Source of the DNA: Chloroflexota bacterium
GTDB lineage: Bacteria > Chloroflexota > Anaerolineae > Aggregatilineales > Phototrophicaceae
DNA: 17,174 bases
Reading direction: 5' to 3'
Assembly (NCBI GenBank): GCA_003242205.1
Contig: QGUR01000065.1
Location: forward strand, 1-17,174
In this document: positions 5,823 through 12,660 of the stretch, piece after piece
Position numbering within the stretch: the first letter of the stretch is position 1
How the letters are laid out: every line of letters starts with the position of its first letter
Translations under genes and position numbers: made by a program
The notes under the pieces: generated by a model
Database searches by the model: none
Told to the model about the DNA's origin: nothing
What the model saw: only the letters and a program-made list of their open reading frames with translations

Positions 5823-8009
5823 TTGAGAACCGTTATCCCCTTTAACGATCACTGGTTATACGCGCCCGCGCAGCTCGACGATCAGCAGCCTGACAGCGCT
5901 TTTGAACCCATTACCCTGCCGCACACCAATATTCTTCTTCCCCATCACAATTTTGATAACGCGGAATACCAGTTCATTTCGACCTATCGCAAGCGCTTCA
6001 CGCTGCCAGAGCCGCGCCGGGGCCGGCGCGTTTTTCTCGACTTCGACGCCGCGATGATTGCGACAACGGTGTTTGTCAACGGCCAGCTTGCCGGTACACA
6101 CGGCGGTGGTTACACGCCTTTCAGCTTTGACATCACCGATCTGCTGACCGATGGCGAAAATCTGATCACCGTGCGGCTCGATTCGACCGAGCGCCCGGAT
6201 ATTCCGCCCTATGGCTACGTCGTCGATTATCTGACCTTTGGCGGTATCTACCGCGATGTCTGGCTGCGGCTGGTCGAGCCGGTTTACATTCGCCACGTAT
6301 TCGCGCGACCGCAGAACGTGCTGGAACCCGTGCAGGGGCTTGAAGTCGATGTGACGCTTGCCAACGCGAGCGAACAGGCGCAGCAGGCGCGGGTGCAGGT
6401 CGAACTCGAACAGAATGCTGGCCTGCAAACGGAAACGGTTAGCGTTCCGGCGGGCGGCGAAGCGAAGGTGACGCTGCGCTTTCCCGAACTGCCCCGTATG
6501 GCGCTGTGGACGCTGGAGGAACCGGCGCTGCACACGCTCTCGGTCCGGATCGTAAGCGATGGCTCCGACGCGCCTGTGGATGAAGTTTCCGTCCGCTATG
6601 GTTTCCGTGAAGCGCGATTCGATAAAGACGGCAATTTCTATCTGAACGGCAAACCCTTAAAGCTGTTCGGCCTCAACCGCCACCAGACATATCCCTACAT
6701 CGGCGCGGCGGCTCCCGCGCGGCTTCAGCGCCGCGACGCCGACATCCTGAAATGGGAACTAGGCTGTAACATCGTGCGAACTTCGCATTACCCGCAATCG
6801 CCGTATTTTCTCGACCGCTGCGACGAGATCGGCCTGCTGGTTTTTGAGGAAATCCCCGGCTGGCAGCACATCGGCGATGAGGACTGGAAGGCGCTGAGCC
6901 TGCGCGATGTCGAGGCCATGATCTTGCGCGACCGCAACCACCCGTCGATCATCCTGTGGGGCGTGCGCATCAACGAATCCGGCGATGATACGGCCTTCTA
7001 TACGGCGACGAACCGGCTGGCGCGGGAACTGGACCCGACGCGCCAGACCGGGGGCGTGCGCTACTTCCGCGGCAGCGAGTGGCTGGAAGATGTCTATACC
7101 TACAACGATTTTTCCAACACGATTATCGAGCCGGATCAGACGCCGCATCTGGTGACCGAATTCAGCGGGCATATGTATCCGACGAAGACGTGGGATCAGG
7201 AAGAACGCGCCTTCGAACACGCGCTGCGGCACGCGCGCATTCAGAACGCGGCGCAGGGCAACCCGCGTGTCAGCGGCGCGATTGGCTGGTGCGCGTTCGA
7301 TTACAACACCCACCGCGAGTTTGGCTCCGGCGACCGTATCTGCTATCACGGCGTGATGGATATTTTCCGCCTGCCAAAATTCGCGGCCTATTTCTATGAA
7401 AGCCAGCTTTCGCCGGATATCCGGCCTGTCCTGCGCGCGGCGACTTACTGGACGATGGGCGACCGCAGCGGCGGCGGCAACGATCCACTGTGGGTCTTTG
7501 GCAACTGCGACGAGATCGAAGTCTACATCGGCTCGCAGCTACATGGCCGTTTCCAGCCCGATCGGGAAACCTTCCCGCATCTGCCGCACCCGCCGTTTCA
7601 GGTGACCGGCCTGCAAATGCACATGACATGGGGCAAGGAATTCAGCGATCTGCGTATTGTCGGTTATCGGAATGGGCAGGCGGTCAGCGAAGTGCTGCAT
7701 GACTCGAGCGGGCTGCCGAGCGCGCTGGTGCTGACGCCGGCCGACACCGAACTGCGCGCCGATGGCGCGGACATGACCTGGCTGTGGTTCAAAATCGTGG
7801 ATCGTTATGGCAACCGCCTGCCCTACGCGACTCAGGTGGTGAGTTTTGAACTGGAAGGGCCGGGCGAGTTGATCGGCGAGAATCCGTTTGCGCTCGTCGG
7901 CGGGCAGGCGGGGCTTCTGGTGAAGGCCGGACGCGAACCCGGCACGATCACGATCCGCGCGCGCACCCAGCGGCTCGAACCCGCCAGCGCGACGATTGAG
8001 GTGCGCTAG
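5823..8009 (+). CDS. Glycoside hydrolase family 2 (beta-galactosidase/beta-glucuronidase-like)
   Basis: This retaining exo-glycosidase cleaves terminal beta-linked sugars, most likely galactose. The start is TTG at 5823, with AAGGA (5809-5813) 9 bases ahead; the ATG at 5813 is out of frame. The 728 residues comprise an N-terminal jelly-roll sugar-binding domain (about 1-155), an immunoglobulin-like domain (about 156-262), the TIM barrel (about 263-535) and C-terminal beta domains (about 540-728), the last starting near LVLTPADTELRADG. Key barrel motifs are FGLNRHQTYPYIG (282-294), VRTSHYPQSPYFLDRCDEIG (318-337), NHPSIILWGVRINES with acid/base E385, and TEFSGH with the likely nucleophile E446. 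No signal peptide is present, so the enzyme is probably cytoplasmic. It is shorter than E. coli LacZ (about 1020 residues) and closer to the compact GH2 group with an added Ig-like C-terminus. The exact substrate is uncertain. Confidence 0.93.
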   Translation: MRTVIPFNDHWLYAPAQLDDQQPDSAFEPITLPHTNILLPHHNFDNAEYQFISTYRKRFTLPEPRRGRRVFLDFDAAMIATTVFVNGQLAGTHGGGYTPFSFDITDLLTDGENLITVRLDSTERPDIPPYGYVVDYLTFGGIYRDVWLRLVEPVYIRHVFARPQNVLEPVQGLEVDVTLANASEQAQQARVQVELEQNAGLQTETVSVPAGGEAKVTLRFPELPRMALWTLEEPALHTLSVRIVSDGSDAPVDEVSVRYGFREARFDKDGNFYLNGKPLKLFGLNRHQTYPYIGAAAPARLQRRDADILKWELGCNIVRTSHYPQSPYFLDRCDEIGLLVFEEIPGWQHIGDEDWKALSLRDVEAMILRDRNHPSIILWGVRINESGDDTAFYTATNRLARELDPTRQTGGVRYFRGSEWLEDVYTYNDFSNTIIEPDQTPHLVTEFSGHMYPTKTWDQEERAFEHALRHARIQNAAQGNPRVSGAIGWCAFDYNTHREFGSGDRICYHGVMDIFRLPKFAAYFYESQLSPDIRPVLRAATYWTMGDRSGGGNDPLWVFGNCDEIEVYIGSQLHGRFQPDRETFPHLPHPPFQVTGLQMHMTWGKEFSDLRIVGYRNGQAVSEVLHDSSGLPSALVLTPADTELRADGADMTWLWFKIVDRYGNRLPYATQVVSFELEGPGELIGENPFALVGGQAGLLVKAGREPGTITIRARTQRLEPASATIEVR

Positions 8010-8029
8010 CAGATGCCGGAGGGCGGCGC

Positions 8030-8053
8030 GGGCGGTTATCGCCTCTGCCGCCC
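8030..8053 (+). repeat. GC-rich stem after the GH2 gene
   Basis: GGGCGG (8030-8035) can pair with CCGCCC (8048-8053) across a 12-base loop, 20 bases after the GH2 stop. There is no T-run. It may assist termination together with the stronger palindrome at 8095. Confidence 0.25.
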
Positions 8054-8094
8054 GGCTCAGGCCGGCTCACCGGATCGATCAATCACGGAAACCA

Positions 8095-8121
8095 ACAGGG
8101 CATAGCGTCGCTATGCCCTGT
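8095..8121. terminator. 27-base perfect palindrome between convergent genes, probable bidirectional terminator
   Basis: Thirteen bases (8095-8107, beginning ACAGGGCATAGCG) are followed by one base and their exact complement (8109-8121). It sits between the end of GH2 (+) and the end of the GDSL esterase (-), the expected place for a shared terminator. On the minus strand the stem is followed by TTGGTTTCC, moderately T-rich; on the plus strand there is no T-run, so termination in that direction may be weaker or factor-assisted. Confidence 0.65.
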
Positions 8122-8150
8122 CCCTGAATGAGCATGGGGGCCGGGGAGGG

Positions 8151-8783
8151 TTATCCCAGTATCTCTCGCACGATCTCGGCGATTTTTCTTCCCAGCTTGA
8201 GATGTTCGCTGGCGTCGAGATGGAAGCCGTCTACCGCGCTGGAGACGATGACCTCACCGGCGTCGAGGAAGTCGCAGCCCAGTTCCGCGGCGATCTGGCG
8301 ATAATGGCCCGCCAACCGGCGGGATTTTTCTTCCGCGCCGGCGAACGATTCTGCCTGTGGCTTGCCTTCAAGCGACGCGAATGGCGGCGGGCACACCAGC
8401 AGCACGCGCGGCGCGCCGCCGTCGATGCCCGCCATGCTGTGCTGTACGATTTGCACCAGCGCGCCCGCGCCGCGAGCGATGTCTAAGGCCGAAGCGGAGA
8501 AGCGCGCCTTCAGGTCATTCGTGCCGAGCATGATAATGACCAGATCGAGCGGCTTGTGCGTTTCCAGACAGGGATAGAGATACGTGCGGCCGTTGCGATA
8601 CGGCAAAAGATCGTCCTCAAAGACGGTCGTACGCCCGCCCAGCCCTTCTTCGATCACGTAATAATCGGGGCCAAGCGTCTGTTGCAGCACGCCCGGCCAG
8701 CGCTCGTAGCGCGATAAGCGTCTCTGGAGCGTGGGTTCGTGGCCCCAGGTGTTCGAATCGCCATAACAGAGAATGGATTTCAC
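8151..8783 (-). CDS. SGNH/GDSL-family esterase (arylesterase/acyltransferase-like)
   Basis: SGNH hydrolases cleave or transfer small acyl esters. The 210-residue protein starts with GTG at 8783 and has no clear ribosome binding site. The order of motifs closely follows the Mycobacterium smegmatis arylesterase/acyltransferase type as I remember it: ILCYGDSNTWG with nucleophile S10, VIEEGLGGRTT (43-53) carrying the oxyanion Gly, LDLVIIMLGTNDLK (79-92) with N89, and DGFHLDASEH (185-194) with catalytic D185 and H188. There is no signal peptide or membrane segment, so it is cytoplasmic. It is 52 bases downstream of the response regulator on the same strand and has no obvious promoter of its own, so it is probably co-transcribed. 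Natural substrates may be acetylated sugars or aryl esters, which cannot be decided here. Such proteins may also be annotated as lipolytic enzymes. Confidence 0.9.
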   Translation of the reverse strand: MKSILCYGDSNTWGHEPTLQRRLSRYERWPGVLQQTLGPDYYVIEEGLGGRTTVFEDDLLPYRNGRTYLYPCLETHKPLDLVIIMLGTNDLKARFSASALDIARGAGALVQIVQHSMAGIDGGAPRVLLVCPPPFASLEGKPQAESFAGAEEKSRRLAGHYRQIAAELGCDFLDAGEVIVSSAVDGFHLDASEHLKLGRKIAEIVREILG

Positions 8784-8835
8784 GTTCGGCTCGCTTTGTG
8801 GAAGGGGAACATTCGCCAGAGTAAAGCAGGGTTAT

Positions 8836-9255
8836 TTAAGGTTGCAGCGCAGCGCGTTTGGCGACCACCTCCTGCAGCATCTTTTTCAGCTCCGGCAGGG
8901 AAGGCAGCGGCTTGTGCAGCAGCAGGTCGGCCCCCGCCTGCGCGATAGCTTCCTTTTCCTGTTCTTCGTTCAGGTAGTAGGCCGTCATCAGAACGACGCC
9001 GATCTGGCCAAGCGCCGGGCTTTTACGCAGGCGCGCGCCGACCATGGGGCCGCTGATTTTGTTCGGCAGGCGAATGTCGATCAGCGCCAGTTCGGGCTTT
9101 TCGCGGTCGAAGTTGCCCGCGTCTACCTCGTCAATCCAGGCGATGGCTTCTTCACCGTCGACGAACGCGATTCCGTCGCTACCCAGCAATTCGGAAACGG
9201 CCATCAACATTTCGTATACATCCGGCTCGTCTTCGACGATCAACCAGCTTGTCAT
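8836..9255 (-). CDS. Single-domain response regulator (CheY-like receiver)
   Basis: The protein accepts a phosphoryl group from a histidine kinase and has no output domain. I start it at ATG 9255 (139 residues) because GGAG lies about 9 bases upstream; a longer frame to 9312 runs through a leader hairpin. Receiver features are the acidic pair E8 D9 in LIVEDEPD, the phosphorylated D60 in LALIDIRLPN, T91 in VLMTAYY and K115 in LLHKP. Compared with a minimal CheY, the loop between the second helix and the D60 strand is slightly long (EVDAGNFDREKPE). No kinase gene lies in the window, so its partner is encoded elsewhere. It sits between malQ and the esterase on the same strand but has its own promoter with a perfect -10 box. 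The output may be through protein contact. Confidence 0.92.
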   Translation of the reverse strand: MTSWLIVEDEPDVYEMLMAVSELLGSDGIAFVDGEEAIAWIDEVDAGNFDREKPELALIDIRLPNKISGPMVGARLRKSPALGQIGVVLMTAYYLNEEQEKEAIAQAGADLLLHKPLPSLPELKKMLQEVVAKRAALQP

Positions 9256-9284
9256 GTTACGTTCTCCATGGCCGGAAAGCCTCT

Positions 9285-9310
9285 GGGCCGGTCGATACGA
9301 CCGCCGGCCC
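9285..9310 (-). promoter_or_regulatory. Strong hairpin in the leader of the response regulator gene
   Basis: GGGCC-GGTCG (9285-9294) pairs with CGACC (9298-9302) and GGCCC (9306-9310), with a 3-base ATA loop and a 3-base bulge. It lies between the predicted transcription start (near 9338) and the start codon at 9255, about 20 bases ahead of the ribosome binding site. It could be a leader structure controlling expression or, less likely, a terminator for malQ; no T-run follows on the minus strand. Confidence 0.45.
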
Positions 9311-9344
9311 AAAGAAGTTCCATGACCGCCGGCAGTCAGGCTTT

Positions 9345-9350
9345 ATTATA
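9345..9350 (-). promoter_or_regulatory. Promoter -10 box for the response regulator gene
   Basis: The minus strand reads a perfect TATAAT here, 48 bases after the malQ stop codon. The -35 region at the normal distance (CTGGCG) matches the consensus poorly, so an activator or another sigma factor may be needed, or the box works together with read-through from malQ. Confidence 0.45.
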
Positions 9351-9397
9351 GGGCGCGTCGTTGATACCGCCAGCGAGCGGGGCAGCGCGCTCGCCGG

Positions 9398-10963
9398 TCA
9401 TTCATCGGTTTTCGTCGTTTCGACGGTCGTTTCCTGTTCTTCCACCACTTGCTTCTCGCGCTCGCGGCCATAGAGCTTCGTCAGCGCAGCCAGACGTTCT
9501 ACCGGCGCGTTTTGAAGCTGGGCCGCGGTCAGCCGCCACGTCCAGTTTCCCGTTGGCCGGCCGGGTGTATTCATGCGCGCTTCCTCACCCAGCCCCAGCA
9601 CGTCCTGCATCGGGATCACGCAGGTGTGCGCTACCGACTGCATGGCGAGACGAATCAGCGTCCAGTGCGGCTCGACAACATAATAATTGACGTAGTTGCC
9701 GACATGCTGCTGGATGTGCTCGTCGACTTCTGCCGGGTTATTCCACCAGCCGAGCGTGGTGTTGTTATCGTGCGTGCCGGTGTAAACAACGCAGTTCGGC
9801 ACGTGGTTGTGCGGCAGGAAGCTGTTTTCTCCGCCCCGCCCGCCCCAGGCGAATTGCAGCACCTTCATGCCCGGCAGGCCGAAGTGGTCGCGCAGCGCGC
9901 GCACCGATTTGGTGATGACGCCCAGATCCTCGGCGATGATCGGCAGGTCGCCACCGAGCGTTTCCTGCAACACCGTGAAGAAGTTGAAACCGGGGGCCGG
10001 AACCCAGCGGCCAATCACGGCAGTCGGTTCGCTGGCCGGGATTTCCCAGTAGGCTTCGAAGCCGCGAAAATGGTCGATCCGCACGATATCGACCGTCTTC
10101 AGCGTTTCGGCCACCCGGCGAACCCACCAGTTATAGTTCTGGCCGGCCATTACGTCCCAGCGATAGAGCGGGTTGCCCCAGCGCTGGCCGGTCTCGCTGA
10201 AGTAGTCCGGCGGGACGCCCGCCACGACGGTTGGCTGCCCGGTTTCGTCCAGATAGAACTGGTCGCGATTGGCCCAGACGTCGCTGCTGTCGTGGGCGAC
10301 AAAGATCGGCAGGTCGCCGATGAGACGCACCCCGTTGTCGTTGGCGTACTTCTTCAGCGCGAACCACTGGCTGAAGAACACCCACTGTTTGAATTTCTCT
10401 TCTTCAATCGCATCGCCGTATTTCTGCATCGCCTCGGAAAGCGCTTCGGCCTCGTGCAGCGCTTCACCCGATGGCCACTCGACCCACGCTTTGCCGCCAT
10501 GCGCGTTTTTCAGGGCTACGAAGAGCGCGAAATCATCCAGCCAGACGGCATTTTCCTTGCAAAACGTATCGAAAGCGGCGGCCTGGGCATCGGTCTTGCG
10601 CTCGCGAAAGCGCCGGAACGCCAGCGAGAGCATCCGGTTGTGATATTCGATCACCGGGCCATAGTCGACGCGATCTTCGGGGAAGTCCGGCGCGCCGGCC
10701 AGATCGCCGTTTTCCAACCAGCCCTCATCGACCAGCCGGTCGAGACTGATGAGGTTCGGATTGCCGGCGAACGTCGATAGCGCCTGATAGGGGGAGTCGC
10801 CATAGCTGGTTGGCCCAAGCGGCAGTATCTGCCAAATGCCCTGCTCGCTTTCGACCAGAAAGTCGACAAATTGATACGCCCAGTCTCCCAGATCGCCAAT
10901 GCCATATCGTCCGGGCAAAGACGTGGGATGCAGCAGGATACCACTGGCGCGAGGATACTCCAT
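9398..10963 (-). CDS. malQ: 4-alpha-glucanotransferase (amylomaltase, GH77)
   Basis: MalQ transfers maltosyl and longer alpha-1,4-glucan segments between maltodextrins in the cytoplasm, in glycogen and maltodextrin metabolism. The 521 residues match the usual bacterial length (about 500). The start ATG at 10963 is preceded by a short AGG and a GAGAGAGA stretch. The N-terminus RASGILLHPTSLPGRYGIGD (5-24) and LPLGPTSYGDSPYQ (47-60) are family hallmarks. The catalytic residues are the nucleophile D297 (VRIDHFRGF), the acid/base E345 (IIAEDLG) and D399 in GTHDNNT. The end, after the conserved NWTWR, carries an extra charged tail (REREKQVVEEQETTVETTK and on), which looks disordered and is not part of the fold. 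Upstream is a divergent promoter region shared with the HhH membrane protein; downstream is the response regulator. No glycogen genes are next to it. Confidence 0.97.
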   Translation of the reverse strand: MEYPRASGILLHPTSLPGRYGIGDLGDWAYQFVDFLVESEQGIWQILPLGPTSYGDSPYQALSTFAGNPNLISLDRLVDEGWLENGDLAGAPDFPEDRVDYGPVIEYHNRMLSLAFRRFRERKTDAQAAAFDTFCKENAVWLDDFALFVALKNAHGGKAWVEWPSGEALHEAEALSEAMQKYGDAIEEEKFKQWVFFSQWFALKKYANDNGVRLIGDLPIFVAHDSSDVWANRDQFYLDETGQPTVVAGVPPDYFSETGQRWGNPLYRWDVMAGQNYNWWVRRVAETLKTVDIVRIDHFRGFEAYWEIPASEPTAVIGRWVPAPGFNFFTVLQETLGGDLPIIAEDLGVITKSVRALRDHFGLPGMKVLQFAWGGRGGENSFLPHNHVPNCVVYTGTHDNNTTLGWWNNPAEVDEHIQQHVGNYVNYYVVEPHWTLIRLAMQSVAHTCVIPMQDVLGLGEEARMNTPGRPTGNWTWRLTAAQLQNAPVERLAALTKLYGREREKQVVEEQETTVETTKTDE

Positions 10964-11066
10964 GATGCCTGTTCTCTCTCAATTAGCCGGAAAGTGACCT
11001 GTCGATAAGATACCACGACACGATCCGTTATTTTAGACGAGTTTGCTCCGGCTCCGCTCGCCCTTT

Positions 11067-11111
11067 TTGACGCATGTGACATTTTGTCTTAATATTAGGG
11101 TCACTTATAAA
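11067..11111 (+). promoter_or_regulatory. Overlapping promoters for the HhH membrane protein gene
   Basis: Two candidates overlap: TTGACG (11067-11072) with TAATAT (11090-11095) at 17 bases, and TTGTCT (11084-11089) with TATAAA (11106-11111) at 16 bases. The second lies closest to the ATG at 11135, which has AGGGG (11123-11127) 7 bases ahead. For the divergent malQ gene I see only a TAAAAT (minus strand, 11035-11030) without a good -35. Confidence 0.5.
11076..11104. repeat. Inverted repeats overlapping the HhH-gene promoter, possible operator
   Basis: GTGAC (11076-11080) and GTCAC (11100-11104) are inverted copies flanking the promoter core, and inside them GACA-TTT-TGTC (11078-11088) is a smaller perfect inverted repeat. 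A site overlapping -35 and -10 boxes is where a repressor would bind, but the arms are short and chance is possible. Confidence 0.3.
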
Positions 11112-11134
11112 GAGCGCAGTGTAGGGGTAGTGGA

Positions 11135-12433
11135 ATGTCGACTGACCGCTCGGCTCGCACACTGGTCGCTGCGATTCTCATCATCGTGGCGTTGTTTCTG
11201 GCCATGAACTATCTCATTGATAGCCGGCCTGTCGCGGATTGGTGGCTGCCGCTGGTTCTGCTGATCGCGGGCCTGCTGGTAACCCAGTATGGGCGCATTC
11301 GTCGCGAAGAGGAAGTCGTGACCTCCGAAGGTGGGCCGGTAGTCTATTCGGTCCGTGAATATACCTTGCCCGGTCAGGCGACGCCGCCCGCGGTCACCGG
11401 GCCGGAGCAGGCGGGGGAGGTGAATGTCGACGAACCGCGTGACGAGGTGGAATCGGAGCCGGTCGTCGAAGCGCCGGAAACCATGACTCCGCCTGCCGAG
11501 CCGGTTGAGACGGAAACGCCGGAACCGGAGCCTGTCGTCCCCGCGCCGGAGACGCAAACGCCGCCCGCGGAAACGCCTGAAGAGGATGCAGAACGCCGCG
11601 CCGTTGAAGACTTTGAGACAGCCGGTGAGTTCGCGCCACCATCGTCAATAGAAGGCGCGCTCAATCCCCCGACGGAGAGCGATTCGGTCCCCGGCGCGGT
11701 CGTCCAGCACGAGACACCCGTTCAGGAGCGAGATCCGGCGGCGCACGAAACGCCGCTGACGCGCATCACCGAGCCGCAGACCCCGCCCAGAACGCAGGCG
11801 GAACGTCTGGAAAAAGATCAGGAAATCCTCCAGCCCGCCGATACTGCCGAAAACGAATTCCAATCGGGCGAGCACGTCGCCGCCAACCAGCCGACGCGCT
11901 CGACGCCGCCGGAAACGCAGACCACCGGCGAGGGTATGGGGCCGGGGGTGGAGCCGGTTTCGCCACAGGAAAAAGCGGTGCTCGATACCACGGCGGCCCC
12001 CGCTCAGCCGCAAGACAAGCAGGGCGTCGATCCCACGCAGCCTGAGGTTGCCGATGCCGTGCTGAGCGGCGAAGAAAGCGAGGCAACGGCTGAAGGACTG
12101 GCTTCATCCGAAACGGTGCGGACGACACCGGCTTCGGATGCTGTCGTGGGCGCATCCGCGCGTGATGATCTGACCGTGATCGTCGGCATCGGCTCTAAAA
12201 TGCAGGAGGCGCTGAACGCCGCCGGCATCACGACCTTTGCACAACTGGCGGCGTCCACCGACGATGATCTGCGTGCCGCTATCGAAGCGGCAGGCATGCG
12301 CCTCGCGCCGACACTGCCGACATGGCGGCAGCAGGCGAACTTTCTGGCACGTGGCGATCGCGCCGGTTTTGAGGCGTTGGTGAATGCGCTCCGATCCGGC
12401 GAGGGCGAAAACGAAGACGAGAACGCAGAGTAG
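11135..12433 (+). CDS. Membrane-anchored protein with acidic Pro/Glu/Thr linker and C-terminal helix-hairpin-helix domain
   Basis: The 432 residues fall into three parts. Two membrane helices (about 9-28 and 36-52) are joined by a short turn, and the basic RIRREEE after the second suggests that the rest lies in the cytoplasm. Residues about 75-340 are low in complexity, acidic and rich in Pro, Glu, Thr and Ala, with recurring motifs such as APETMTPPAEP (113-123), APETQTPPAETP (137-148), EPQTPPRTQ (213-221) and PPETQTTGEG (258-267); this part should be disordered. The end (about 343-420) is a helix-hairpin-helix domain, DDLTVIVGIGSKMQEALNAAG (344-364) and GITTFAQLA (364-372), of the kind appended to several Chloroflexota and cyanobacterial proteins; it may bind DNA, RNA or protein. 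No enzyme motif is present. The function is unknown. It is transcribed divergently from malQ and ends before a terminator-like repeat ahead of the pdh operon. Confidence 0.85.
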   Translation: MSTDRSARTLVAAILIIVALFLAMNYLIDSRPVADWWLPLVLLIAGLLVTQYGRIRREEEVVTSEGGPVVYSVREYTLPGQATPPAVTGPEQAGEVNVDEPRDEVESEPVVEAPETMTPPAEPVETETPEPEPVVPAPETQTPPAETPEEDAERRAVEDFETAGEFAPPSSIEGALNPPTESDSVPGAVVQHETPVQERDPAAHETPLTRITEPQTPPRTQAERLEKDQEILQPADTAENEFQSGEHVAANQPTRSTPPETQTTGEGMGPGVEPVSPQEKAVLDTTAAPAQPQDKQGVDPTQPEVADAVLSGEESEATAEGLASSETVRTTPASDAVVGASARDDLTVIVGIGSKMQEALNAAGITTFAQLAASTDDDLRAAIEAAGMRLAPTLPTWRQQANFLARGDRAGFEALVNALRSGEGENEDENAE

Positions 12434-12499
12434 CGCCGGTTGCAGCCACTGAAGCGCCGGGGCAGTTGTCCGCCGCTGGACACACCCGTGCTATCTCGT

Positions 12500-12523
12500 A
12501 AACGCGTTCCCGGCAACGCGTTT
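12500..12523 (+). terminator. Perfect inverted repeat, probable terminator of the HhH gene
   Basis: AAACGCGTT (12500-12508) and AACGCGTTT (12515-12523) are exact complements around a 6-base CCCGGC loop, followed by the T-rich CCTTAACTTTTGCCTTT. This fits an intrinsic terminator 66 bases after the stop. Each arm contains the self-complementary AACGCGTT, so the pair is also a tandem direct repeat with 14-base spacing, as in a dimeric operator about 30-50 bases upstream of the pdh promoter. Confidence 0.55.
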
Positions 12524-12551
12524 CCTTAACTTTTGCCTTTCCGGGGAATCG

Positions 12552-12581
12552 TTGCCGGCCCCTAAATCCATGCGGTACACT
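12552..12581 (+). promoter_or_regulatory. Promoter of the pdhABC operon
   Basis: TTGCCG (12552-12557) and TACACT (12576-12581) are separated by 18 bases, each four of six against consensus. The leader of about 73 bases ends with AGGAG (12651-12655), 5 bases before the pdhA ATG at 12661. A 5-base inverted repeat, GTCAG (12599-12603) with CTGAC (12618-12622), lies in the leader. Confidence 0.5.
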
Positions 12582-12660
12582 ATCGGCACTTTGGAAAAGT
12601 CAGACCCGGCGTGGATGCTGACCGGCTTTCGCGCGCCCCAGGGGTAACTGAGGAGACCTG

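Noticed and set aside
8010..8150. A small gene or small RNA between GH2 and the esterase
   Set aside because: Only inverted repeats are visible here, best explained as terminators; there is no start codon with a ribosome binding site and no promoter-like pair.
9256..9312. A 19-residue N-terminal extension of the response regulator
   Set aside because: It would be translated through a strong hairpin, whereas the ATG at 9255 has a good GGAG site and starts right at the first receiver strand.
9449..10780. A 443-codon plus-strand frame opposite malQ
   Set aside because: It is the mirror of the malQ codon pattern, has no ribosome binding site or family motif, and lies wholly within malQ.
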